A stretch of DNA of 5,979 nt, taken from Flavobacteriaceae bacterium. GTDB taxonomy: Bacteria > Bacteroidota > Bacteroidia > Flavobacteriales > Flavobacteriaceae. The stretch is from contig JAGLDM010000162.1 of NCBI GenBank assembly GCA_023145595.1, forward strand, positions 1 through 5,979. Direction: 5' to 3'. Position numbers and translations under genes: made by a program. The notes below the pieces were generated by a model, which saw nothing but the letters and a program-made list of their open reading frames with translations, was not told where the DNA came from and made no database searches. This document shows positions 1-5,979 of the stretch, piece by piece (the stretch's first letter is position 1; each line of letters starts with the position of its first letter).

Positions 1-981
1 CCAAGTGATGCATCAAATCAGTTGGATATGTGGCAAAAAGAAACTTGGAACCCTGAATTGATAGATAAGGAACTTGGATGGGCAGAAGATATAGGATTTA
101 ATACAATACGTGTTTATTTACATTACTTTCCATACAGAGATGATAAAGATGGGTTCTTACAACGTATGGATCAGTTTTTAGAAATTTCTACGAAGCATAA
201 CATTAAACCAATGTTTATCTTTTTCGATGATGTTTGGTATCCAAATCCAGTTGCAGGAAAACAACCAGATGTAATACCTCATCTTCACAATTCTAATTGG
301 ATGCAGTCTCCAGGGGCTGAATACTTGCTACACCCAGAGCGTCATATAGAATTGAAACCATACGTGCAAGATGTAATGAATCGTTATAAAGACGATGATA
401 GAGTATTGCTTTGGGATTTGTATAACGAGCCACAGAATACAAACAACAATTCTTATGGTGAAATGGGTAAAGGGAAAGAGAAATTCTCTATGATGCTTTT
501 AAAAGAAGTTTTTGAGTGGGCTAGAGAGGTAAATCCATCGCAACCGATTACATCTGCACCATGGATTGGCGAATGGGTAGATGAAACAAAAATGACAGAA
601 TTCCATAAATTTATGTTCAATAATTCTGATATTATCTCATACCACAACTATGATGATATCGCCAACTTTAAAAGAGTGTCAGAACCATTAAAAAGATATA
701 ACCGACCGATGATTTGTACTGAGTATATGGCTCGTGGTAATAACTCGTTATTTGAAACGCATTTACCTTATATGGCCGAAAACAATATTGGCGCTATAAA
801 CTGGGGTTTTGTTGCCGGACGTACACAAACTATATACGCTTGGGATTCATGGCTAAAAGAATATACTGCGGAGCCAGAACTTTGGTTTCATGATATTTTT
901 AGACAAGATGGTTCGGTTTACAAGCAATCAGAAGTTGATTTAATAAAGAAACTTACTAGCGAGAAAAACGGAAAGAAATAA
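1..981 (+). CDS. Clan GH-A (GH5-like, cellulase-fold) glycoside hydrolase, 5' truncated by the window
   Basis: The reading frame is open from base 1 (first residues PSDASNQLDMW), so the start and any signal peptide lie upstream; 326 residues are present and end at TAA. A TTG at 22 could be taken as a start but would cut into conserved sequence. The fragment looks like a (beta/alpha)8 barrel of the group often labelled 'cellulase family glycosylhydrolase' or '1,4-beta-xylanase' in Bacteroidota. Numbered from base 1, the clan GH-A acid/base signature Asn142-Glu143-Pro144 follows the strand LLWDLY, and the likely nucleophile is Glu241 in MICTEYMARG. Aromatic residues suited to sugar stacking include Trp268 (INWGF) and Trp281 (AWDSW). 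It is expected to be a retaining beta-glycosidase, probably secreted or a lipoprotein, though the truncation hides this. The substrate is unknown; the galactose operon downstream hints at a galactose-containing glycan (inference). Family fold is confident, specificity is not. Confidence 0.85.
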   Translation, partial: PSDASNQLDMWQKETWNPELIDKELGWAEDIGFNTIRVYLHYFPYRDDKDGFLQRMDQFLEISTKHNIKPMFIFFDDVWYPNPVAGKQPDVIPHLHNSNWMQSPGAEYLLHPERHIELKPYVQDVMNRYKDDDRVLLWDLYNEPQNTNNNSYGEMGKGKEKFSMMLLKEVFEWAREVNPSQPITSAPWIGEWVDETKMTEFHKFMFNNSDIISYHNYDDIANFKRVSEPLKRYNRPMICTEYMARGNNSLFETHLPYMAENNIGAINWGFVAGRTQTIYAWDSWLKEYTAEPELWFHDIFRQDGSVYKQSEVDLIKKLTSEKNGKK

Positions 982-1005
982 TTCGAAAAGGATTCGTTTT
1001 TTTTG
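960..1005 (+). terminator. Weak terminator-like element after the glycoside hydrolase
   Basis: An eight-T run (997-1004) follows the hydrolase stop. The T run can pair with A-rich sequence at the end of the gene: AAAAACG (964-970) with CGTTTTT (995-1001), extendable outward to 960/1005 with two G-U pairs, around a 24-nt loop. A competing 4-bp stem, CGAA (984-987) with TTCG (993-996), sits directly before the T run. Neither is a strong GC-rich intrinsic terminator, so this is tentative. It may separate the hydrolase from the gal operon, or simply be low-complexity sequence. Confidence 0.3.
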
Positions 1006-1030
1006 TCAAAAAAAATCAACCTATAAGTTG
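1002..1030 (+). promoter_or_regulatory. Very tentative Bacteroidota-type promoter for the gal operon
   Basis: Bacteroidota promoters use a TTTG element near -33 and TAnnTTTG near -7. Here TTTG occurs at 1002-1005 and an imperfect TATAAGTTG at 1022-1030, with 16 nt between them, a little shorter than usual. The -7 element does not match the consensus spacing exactly. If it is used, transcription would begin near 1037, inside the inverted repeat at 1034-1066. The best argument for a promoter in this gap is its position ahead of a tight operon; the motif itself is weak. Confidence 0.2.
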
Positions 1031-1033
1031 TTA

Positions 1034-1066
1034 AAACAGTGTTTAGTATTTTACTAAATACTGTTT
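1034..1066. promoter_or_regulatory. 33-nt inverted repeat (15-bp stem, 3-nt loop): operator or leader hairpin
   Basis: The left arm (1034-1048, AAACAGTGTTTAGTA) pairs with the right arm (1052-1066, TACTAAATACTGTTT) around a TTT loop. Fourteen pairs are Watson-Crick and one is G-T. It ends 31 nt before the symporter ATG. As DNA it is a near-perfect palindrome suited to a dimeric repressor or activator. As RNA it would be a stable stem in the leader. It is not followed by a T run, which argues against a standard terminator. The structure is seen directly; its role is inference. Confidence 0.55.
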
Positions 1067-1097
1067 ATAAACATAACCTTTAATTAAAATCAACAAA

Positions 1098-2741
1098 ATG
1101 CAAATTTTATCATTTCTTGGCTTCACTTTTTTAGTCGCAATTATAGCATATCTAGCTACCAGGAAAAACAAAGGCACTTCTTCAGACGGTTACTTTTTGG
1201 GAGGTAGAAGTTTAACTGCAGGTGTAATTGCAGGTTCTTTATTACTAACCAATTTATCTACTGAGCAAATGGTCGGATTAAATGGTTCGGCTTATGCAAA
1301 TGGGTTATCTGTCATGGCATGGGAAACTTTAGCTGCGGTGGCTATGGTAGTAACAGCGTTATTTTTATTGCCGAAATATTTAAAGGGTGGTTTAACTACT
1401 GTCCCTCAATTTCTATCAAGCCGATTTGATGTAATGACAAAAACGATGACTTCTGGTCTGTTTCTAACAGGTTACGTGGTAGTATTACTTCCTGTTATTT
1501 TATATTCAGGTTCTGTAGCAATTAGCGGAATGTTTGATCTTCCAACATTGCTTGGAGTTACTCAAATACAATCTATTTGGATTTGCGTTTGGGGGATTGG
1601 AATTGTAGGTTCGATATATGCCGTATTTGGAGGGTTAAAAGCCGTGGCTGTATCGGATTCAATTAACGCTGTTGGCTTATTAATTGGGGGGGTTTTAATT
1701 CCAATTTTGGGACTGATTTACATTGGTGATGGTAATTTTTTGGAAGGGATCTCTATACTAACTAGTAAAAACCCAGAAATGTTCAAATCTATGGGTAGCG
1801 AATCTGACCCAGTACCTTTTCATACTATCTTTACTGGTATGATGTTAGTTCAATTATTCTATTGGGGGACCAATCAACAAATTATACAAAAAGCACTTGC
1901 TGCTAAAAATCTAGCAGAAGGACAAAAAGGAGTTTTACTAGCATCCTTTATTAAAATATTAGGGCCGCTTATTGTGGTGTTGCCAGGAATTATTGCTTAC
2001 CATATATTTCCTGATTTACAAGTAGCAGATGAAGCTTACCCAATGTTAGTGAGAAAAGTTTTACCGGCATCTCTTGTTGGGTTTTTTGCAGCAGTATTAT
2101 TTGGAGCTATTTTAAGTTCATTTAATGGTGCCTTAAATAGTTCTGTTACTTTATTTGGTATTGATATTTACAAACAACACATCAATCCAGAAGCGGATGA
2201 AAAAACAGTGGTTAGATACGGAAAAAGATTCGGGGTATTACTAGCTATTGCAGCGATGTTTATTGCTCCACTTATTGCAAATGCAGGTAGTTTGTTTGCG
2301 TACCTACAAGAAATTAACGGTATCTACAGCATTCCTATTTTAACCATTTTTATTGTTGGGTTTTTAACTAAAAGAGTACCTGCATTAGCAGCAAAAGTAG
2401 CTTTGATTTCAGGATCAATCTTATATATTTTAAGTCAGTTTATCATGCAACCATATTTTCAGGAAAAAGCAGTTGCATTAGCTGAAGCTTCAGGAGTTAC
2501 AGATGTAGTTGAATTGGGATTAATAGAGGCGAGTGCATATCCTCATTATTTAGATGTAATGGCAATTTTATTTGTATTAAATGTTGCCATAATGTTGGTG
2601 ATCGGTAAACTAAGACCAAGAGATACAGATTATGTTCAGGAATATACAGAGCAAGTTGATATTACTCCTTGGAGATATACAAAGCAAGTAGGAGTTGCGA
2701 TTTTTGTTACTGTAGTTAGTGTTTATATTTATTTTGCTTAA
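1098..2741 (+). CDS. SSS/SLC5 family sodium:sugar symporter, probable galactose transporter
   Basis: This 547-residue inner-membrane protein probably imports galactose using the sodium gradient. It resembles E. coli YidK along most of its length and, more distantly, the Vibrio Na+/galactose symporter vSGLT. About 14 hydrophobic segments can be counted, as in vSGLT: roughly 2-20, 40-62, 72-92, 118-140, 160-180, 188-210, 241-262, 277-302, 322-356, 375-397, 400-423, 429-450, 483-503 and 528-546. Family motifs include YFLGGRSL (32-39), NLSTEQMVG (52-60) and GAILSSFNGALNSS (336-349), where Ser340/Ser341 match the vSGLT sodium-site serines. Residues matching the vSGLT galactose site are Gln57, Glu76, Tyr255, Lys286 and Gln404, but the position of vSGLT Asn260 is Gln252 here. 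The loop around 451-482 is longer than in YidK and the C-terminus is shorter. The ATG at 1098 places the first helix at the N-terminus as expected; the leader is A/T-rich without a Shine-Dalgarno. Its stop lies 1 nt before galK, which is the main support for galactose as substrate. Confidence 0.9.
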   Translation: MQILSFLGFTFLVAIIAYLATRKNKGTSSDGYFLGGRSLTAGVIAGSLLLTNLSTEQMVGLNGSAYANGLSVMAWETLAAVAMVVTALFLLPKYLKGGLTTVPQFLSSRFDVMTKTMTSGLFLTGYVVVLLPVILYSGSVAISGMFDLPTLLGVTQIQSIWICVWGIGIVGSIYAVFGGLKAVAVSDSINAVGLLIGGVLIPILGLIYIGDGNFLEGISILTSKNPEMFKSMGSESDPVPFHTIFTGMMLVQLFYWGTNQQIIQKALAAKNLAEGQKGVLLASFIKILGPLIVVLPGIIAYHIFPDLQVADEAYPMLVRKVLPASLVGFFAAVLFGAILSSFNGALNSSVTLFGIDIYKQHINPEADEKTVVRYGKRFGVLLAIAAMFIAPLIANAGSLFAYLQEINGIYSIPILTIFIVGFLTKRVPALAAKVALISGSILYILSQFIMQPYFQEKAVALAEASGVTDVVELGLIEASAYPHYLDVMAILFVLNVAIMLVIGKLRPRDTDYVQEYTEQVDITPWRYTKQVGVAIFVTVVSVYIYFA

Positions 2742-2742
2742 G

Positions 2743-3894
2743 ATGATGAATAGAAAATTATTAAAAGAAGTTAAAAAGAGTTTTAAAAAGCATTTTAAAA
2801 CCAAGCCATTGGTAGTGTTTTCTCCTGGAAGAATAAATTTGATTGGAGAACATACAGATTACAATGAAGGATTTGTCTTTCCTGCAGCTATAAATAAAGG
2901 TATTGCATTAGCAATTCAAAAAAGTGATTCAGACAAATGCCAAGTTTATGCAATTGATAAAGAGAAAATGCATGAATTTAGTTTGCAAGACATAAAACCT
3001 TTAAATGAAGGTGGTTGGGAGAATTATGTTTTAGGAGTCGTTGCTGAAATTCAAAAATTAGGAATAACACTCGAAAATTTTAATATTTCTTTTGCAGGTA
3101 ATATTCCTGGAGGAGCAGGTATGTCGTCTTCGGCAGCTTTAGAAAATAGCGTTGTTTTCGGATTGAATGAAATATTCAATTTAGGACTGTCTAAAAGCCA
3201 AATGATCTTAATTTCACAAAAAGCAGAACATAATTTTGCTGGTGTTAAATGCGGAATTATGGATCAATACGCAAGTATGTTCGGTAAAAAAAGAAGTGCA
3301 TTGCTATTAGATTGTAGAACTGTAGAATCAGAAACTTATAAGATAGATTTTAAGAAGTATAAGTTACTTCTAATCAATACAAATGTTAAACACGATTTAT
3401 CTGAAAGTGCTTATAATGATAGAAGAGAAGTCTGTGAAAACGTTTCGAAAAAATTAAATGTTTTGGCATTAAGAGATGCTTCAAAAGAGATGCTTCAAGA
3501 AATAAAAAAGGATATTTCTGAAGAAGACTATCAAAAATCATTATATGTTATTGAAGAGAATGAGCGTGTTAAATTATTTTCAAAAGCAATTCAAGAAGAT
3601 AATATTGATGCTTTAGGAGAATTATTATATCAATCACATCAAGGTTTAAGTACGCAATATAAAGTGAGTTGTAAAGAATTAGATTTTTTGGTTGATAGAA
3701 CAAAAGAGAATCCAAATATTTTAGGTGCAAGAATGATGGGCGGCGGCTTTGGAGGTTGTACAATAAACTTGATTGAAAAGAGTGCGACCACTCAATTTAA
3801 AAGGGATATATCTAAAGAATTTGAAAAAGAATTTGGTAGAGCATGTTCTATTTATAAAGTAAAACTTTCTAAAGGAACACATGTTGTTTCTTAA
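2743..3894 (+). CDS. galK: Galactokinase
   Basis: Cytosolic GHMP-family kinase that phosphorylates alpha-D-galactose with ATP to galactose-1-phosphate, the first committed Leloir step. The 383 residues match the usual length (E. coli 382). The N-terminal galactokinase signature FSPGRINLIGEHTDY spans 26-40, with Arg30 the expected catalytic arginine and Glu36, His37 and Asp39 the sugar-binding residues. The ATP loop is IPGGAGMSSSAALE at 121-134, the catalytic base is Asp174 in CGIMDQ, and the C-terminal GHMP motif GARMMGGGFGG is at 328-338. No key residue is missing. Two adjacent ATGs (2743 and 2746) could each start translation; the second gives MNRKLLKEVKK, like many homologues. A GTG at 2719 would extend into the symporter gene and adds a hydrophobic stretch atypical of the family, so it was rejected. 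The gene begins 1 nt after the symporter stop, implying translational coupling, and is followed by galT after 17 nt. Confidence 0.97.
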   Translation: MMNRKLLKEVKKSFKKHFKTKPLVVFSPGRINLIGEHTDYNEGFVFPAAINKGIALAIQKSDSDKCQVYAIDKEKMHEFSLQDIKPLNEGGWENYVLGVVAEIQKLGITLENFNISFAGNIPGGAGMSSSAALENSVVFGLNEIFNLGLSKSQMILISQKAEHNFAGVKCGIMDQYASMFGKKRSALLLDCRTVESETYKIDFKKYKLLLINTNVKHDLSESAYNDRREVCENVSKKLNVLALRDASKEMLQEIKKDISEEDYQKSLYVIEENERVKLFSKAIQEDNIDALGELLYQSHQGLSTQYKVSCKELDFLVDRTKENPNILGARMMGGGFGGCTINLIEKSATTQFKRDISKEFEKEFGRACSIYKVKLSKGTHVVS

Positions 3895-3911
3895 AATTAA
3901 AAAATAGTAAA

Positions 3912-4937
3912 ATGAATACAAATTTACAAGATTATACACATAAGCGATTTAATATTCTAACAGGCGAATGGGTTTTAGTTTCTCCGCATAGAGCCAAAAG
4001 GCCATGGCAAGGGCAGGAAGAAGAAATATCTACGGAGCAAAGGCCTTCTTATGATGAAAACTGTTATTTATGTGCCGGTAATACTAGAACAAGTGGTGAG
4101 GTGAACCCAGATTATAAAGATGTATTTATTTTTATGAATGATTTTGCTGCCTTAGAAAAAGAATCAAAAGTATTTTCAATAGATGAAGGTTTAATTAAAG
4201 CCAAAAGTGAACAAGGTATATGTAAAGTAATATGCTTTAGTCCAGATCATTCAAAGAGTTTGGCGCAAATGACTGCCGATGAAATTACAAAAGTTGTCGA
4301 AATATGGAAAAACGAATACAAATTATTGGGTAGTGAACCCACTATCAATTATGTTCAAATATTTGAGAATAAGGGAGCAGTAATGGGATGCAGTAACCCA
4401 CATCCACATGGGCAAATATGGAGTCAATCTTCTTTGCCAAACGAAGTCGTAAAAAAAGATAAAACACAACTAGCTTATTTTAATCAAAATAAGAGAAGTT
4501 TGTTAGAAGATTATTTACAACAAGAATTAGAATTAAAAGAACGCATCATATTTGAAAATGATGCTTTTGTAGTACTGGTTCCTTTTTGGGCAATATGGCC
4601 GTTTGAGACGATGATTGTTCCTAAGAGGGCTCAGAAAGACATAAGTTGTTTAACAAAAAAGGAAGAATCATTATTTGCAGAAGCAATAGCAGTAATTACA
4701 AGTTCATACGATAAGATATTTAAGTGCTCTTTTCCTTATTCAAGTGGAATACATCAAGCACCTACCAACAATAAAGATAATAATCATTGGCATTGGCATA
4801 TGAGTTTTTATCCTCCCTTATTAAGAAGTGCTACGGTTAAAAAGTTTATGGTAGGCTATGAAATGTTTGGTTCACCTCAACGAGATATTACTGCAGAGGT
4901 TGCAGCAAAATTGATAAAAGAATTAATAGAAAAATGA
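3912..4937 (+). CDS. galT: Galactose-1-phosphate uridylyltransferase
   Basis: Cytosolic HIT-superfamily enzyme that exchanges galactose-1-phosphate and UDP-glucose for UDP-galactose and glucose-1-phosphate through a uridylyl-histidine intermediate. Its 341 residues are close to E. coli GalT (348). The N-terminal block RFNILTGEWVLVSPHRAKRPWQG (12-34) is typical. Zinc ligands are visible as Cys51 and Cys54 (CYLC), His113 (SPDHS) and His164. The active site is SNPHPHGQIW (161-170), with nucleophile His166 and Gln168. The C-terminal half carries the characteristic block from FYPPLLRSATVKKFMVGYE (299-317). Of the four iron ligands in the E. coli enzyme, His281 and His296 are kept, but Glu182 is Lys182 and His298 is Ser298, so the iron site is probably absent. 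That site is regarded as structural, so activity is still expected. The ATG at 3912 has an A/T-rich leader with no Shine-Dalgarno. The 3' end overlaps galE by 4 nt. Confidence 0.97.
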   Translation: MNTNLQDYTHKRFNILTGEWVLVSPHRAKRPWQGQEEEISTEQRPSYDENCYLCAGNTRTSGEVNPDYKDVFIFMNDFAALEKESKVFSIDEGLIKAKSEQGICKVICFSPDHSKSLAQMTADEITKVVEIWKNEYKLLGSEPTINYVQIFENKGAVMGCSNPHPHGQIWSQSSLPNEVVKKDKTQLAYFNQNKRSLLEDYLQQELELKERIIFENDAFVVLVPFWAIWPFETMIVPKRAQKDISCLTKKEESLFAEAIAVITSSYDKIFKCSFPYSSGIHQAPTNNKDNNHWHWHMSFYPPLLRSATVKKFMVGYEMFGSPQRDITAEVAAKLIKELIEK

Positions 4938-5977
4938 TTGATAAAAAAACAAAACAAAAAATAATAGTTACTGGTGGATGTGGTTATATAGGATCTCATA
5001 CAGTAGTTGCGCTGATAGAAAACAATTTTGAAGTTGTTATACTAGATGACTTGTCAAATTCTAATATTACGGTACTAGACAGAATTGAAAAAATAACAGG
5101 TATAAAGCCTACATTTATAGAAGTTGATCTAAAAGATATTTCAAGAGTTGAAAATATATTTCGCTATAATAAAGATGTTGCTGCCGTAATACATTTTGCG
5201 GCATATAAAGCAGTTTCAGAATCTGTAAAAGAACCTTTAAAATATTATCAGAATAACTTGTATTCGTTAATGAATACATTAATGTCACAGCAAAAACATG
5301 GTATAAACAACTTCATTTTTTCCTCATCGGCAACTGTATATGGGAACTCAAAAACACTTCCGATAACTGAAGAAAATGAAGTGCAACGCCCCTTTTCTCC
5401 TTATGGGAATACAAAAAAAATTGCTGAAGAAATTCTTGATGATTTGGTAAAATCAGACCCTAACTTTTCCGCCATTTCATTAAGGTACTTCAATCCTATT
5501 GGTGCGCATGATTCTGGTTTGATTGGAGAACTTCCAAGTGGTGTGCCAAATAACCTAATGCCATATATTACTCAAACAGCGGTAGGAATAAGAGCAAAAT
5601 TAATGGTGTACGGGAATGATTATCCAACAAAAGACGGAACACCAATTAGAGATTATATTCATGTCGTGGATCTTGCAGAGGCTCATGTTATTGCAGTGAA
5701 ACGCTTGCTGAATAATAAACAAGAAGAGCAATTAGAAACGTTCAACCTTGGTACAGGTATTGGATATTCCGTTTTAGAAATTATCAAAGTTTTTGAAAAA
5801 ATATCAGGGTCAAAATTAAATTATGAAATCACTGGGCGTCGAGATGGTGATGTTCCTCTACTATTTGCATCAACAAACCTTGCAAAAGAAAAATTAGGAT
5901 GGCAAGCAAAGAGGAAATTAGAAGATATGGTCCTTTCGTCTTGGAAATGGGAGCAGAATATTAGAAAAGTAAAATAA
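4934..5977 (+). CDS. galE: UDP-glucose 4-epimerase
   Basis: Extended short-chain dehydrogenase that interconverts UDP-galactose and UDP-glucose with tightly bound NAD, closing the Leloir cycle and supplying UDP-galactose for glycan synthesis. The 347 residues are slightly longer than E. coli GalE (338), mainly because of a charged N-terminal tail, MIDKKTKQK. The Rossmann NAD motif TGGCGYIGSH is at 13-22, with Gly14, Gly17 and Gly20, and the acidic LDDLSNSN follows at 37-44. The catalytic triad is Ser132 (FSSSATVYG), Tyr157 and Lys161 (YGNTK). Other family blocks are LRYFNPIGAH (183-192), PIRDYIHVVDLAEAH (237-251) and FNLGTG (270-275). The residue matching E. coli Tyr299, which restricts acetylated sugars, is Leu310 by motif alignment. 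The ATG overlaps the galT stop in an ATGA arrangement, implying coupled translation. The stop codon lies 2 nt before the window edge, so the gene is complete. Confidence 0.96.
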   Translation: MIDKKTKQKIIVTGGCGYIGSHTVVALIENNFEVVILDDLSNSNITVLDRIEKITGIKPTFIEVDLKDISRVENIFRYNKDVAAVIHFAAYKAVSESVKEPLKYYQNNLYSLMNTLMSQQKHGINNFIFSSSATVYGNSKTLPITEENEVQRPFSPYGNTKKIAEEILDDLVKSDPNFSAISLRYFNPIGAHDSGLIGELPSGVPNNLMPYITQTAVGIRAKLMVYGNDYPTKDGTPIRDYIHVVDLAEAHVIAVKRLLNNKQEEQLETFNLGTGIGYSVLEIIKVFEKISGSKLNYEITGRRDGDVPLLFASTNLAKEKLGWQAKRKLEDMVLSSWKWEQNIRKVK

Positions 5978-5979
5978 TT

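Noticed and set aside
22..24. TTG at 22 as the start of the glycoside hydrolase
   Set aside because: The frame is open to base 1 and the upstream residues (PSDASNQ) are part of the conserved region of this family, so the gene is cut by the window edge rather than starting here.
453..647. Minus-strand open frame within the glycoside hydrolase
   Set aside because: It is entirely antisense to a conserved domain and has no domain signature.
1900..1917. Inverted repeat CTGCTA/TAGCAG with a 6-nt loop
   Set aside because: Only 6 bp and fully inside a conserved symporter motif (LAAKNLAEGQKG), so it is explained by coding sequence.
2719..2742. GTG at 2719 as the galactokinase start
   Set aside because: It lies inside the symporter gene and adds the hydrophobic residues FIFILLK, which galactokinases lack; the ATG pair at 2743/2746 gives the normal length.
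2610..2804. Minus-strand open frame across the symporter/galK junction
   Set aside because: It is antisense to two well-supported genes, has a low-complexity I/N/L-rich composition from AT-rich DNA and shows no recognisable domain.
3895..3911. Possible internal promoter or terminator between galK and galT
   Set aside because: Only 17 nt of A/T-rich sequence with no hairpin, T run or promoter element.
3569..3939. Two minus-strand open frames opposite the end of galK
   Set aside because: They are shadows of the galK coding strand, with no motif and composition expected from reversed AT-rich codons.
1..5979. CRISPR arrays, tRNA or rRNA genes, insertion sequences, attachment sites, defence genes
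   Set aside because: Nothing of this kind was recognised by reading the window; apart from the 116-bp and 17-bp gaps it is filled by metabolic genes.

Overview
The window looks like a chromosomal segment from a member of the Bacteroidota, most likely a flavobacterium. The DNA is AT-rich (about one third G+C by eye). None of the starts has a GGAGG-type ribosome binding site; all sit behind A/T-rich leaders. The predicted proteins resemble flavobacterial versions of their families. All five genes are on the + strand and nearly all of the window is coding.

Layout: positions 1-981 hold the 3' part of a clan GH-A (GH5-like) glycoside hydrolase whose N-terminus lies outside the window. A 116-bp gap (982-1097) follows. 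It contains a weak terminator-like element, a very weak promoter candidate and a striking 33-nt inverted repeat. Then comes a compact four-gene galactose operon: an SLC5/SSS-type sodium:sugar symporter (1098-2741), galactokinase galK (2743-3894), galactose-1-phosphate uridylyltransferase galT (3912-4937) and UDP-glucose 4-epimerase galE (4934-5977). The junctions are 1 nt, 17 nt and a 4-nt ATGA overlap, so the four genes are very probably co-transcribed.

How the genes work together: the symporter would bring in galactose with Na+, GalK phosphorylates it to galactose-1-phosphate, GalT exchanges it with UDP-glucose to give glucose-1-phosphate and UDP-galactose, and GalE regenerates UDP-glucose. 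This is the Leloir pathway with a dedicated transporter. No aldose 1-epimerase (galM) and no regulator gene are visible. The hydrolase upstream may supply the sugar from a galactose-containing glycan, but its substrate cannot be read from sequence.

I see no new kind of system here. The points most worth checking are the 33-nt hairpin or operator ahead of the symporter, the loss of two of the four structural iron ligands in GalT, a non-standard residue at a probable sugar-binding position of the symporter, and a leucine at the specificity position of GalE.
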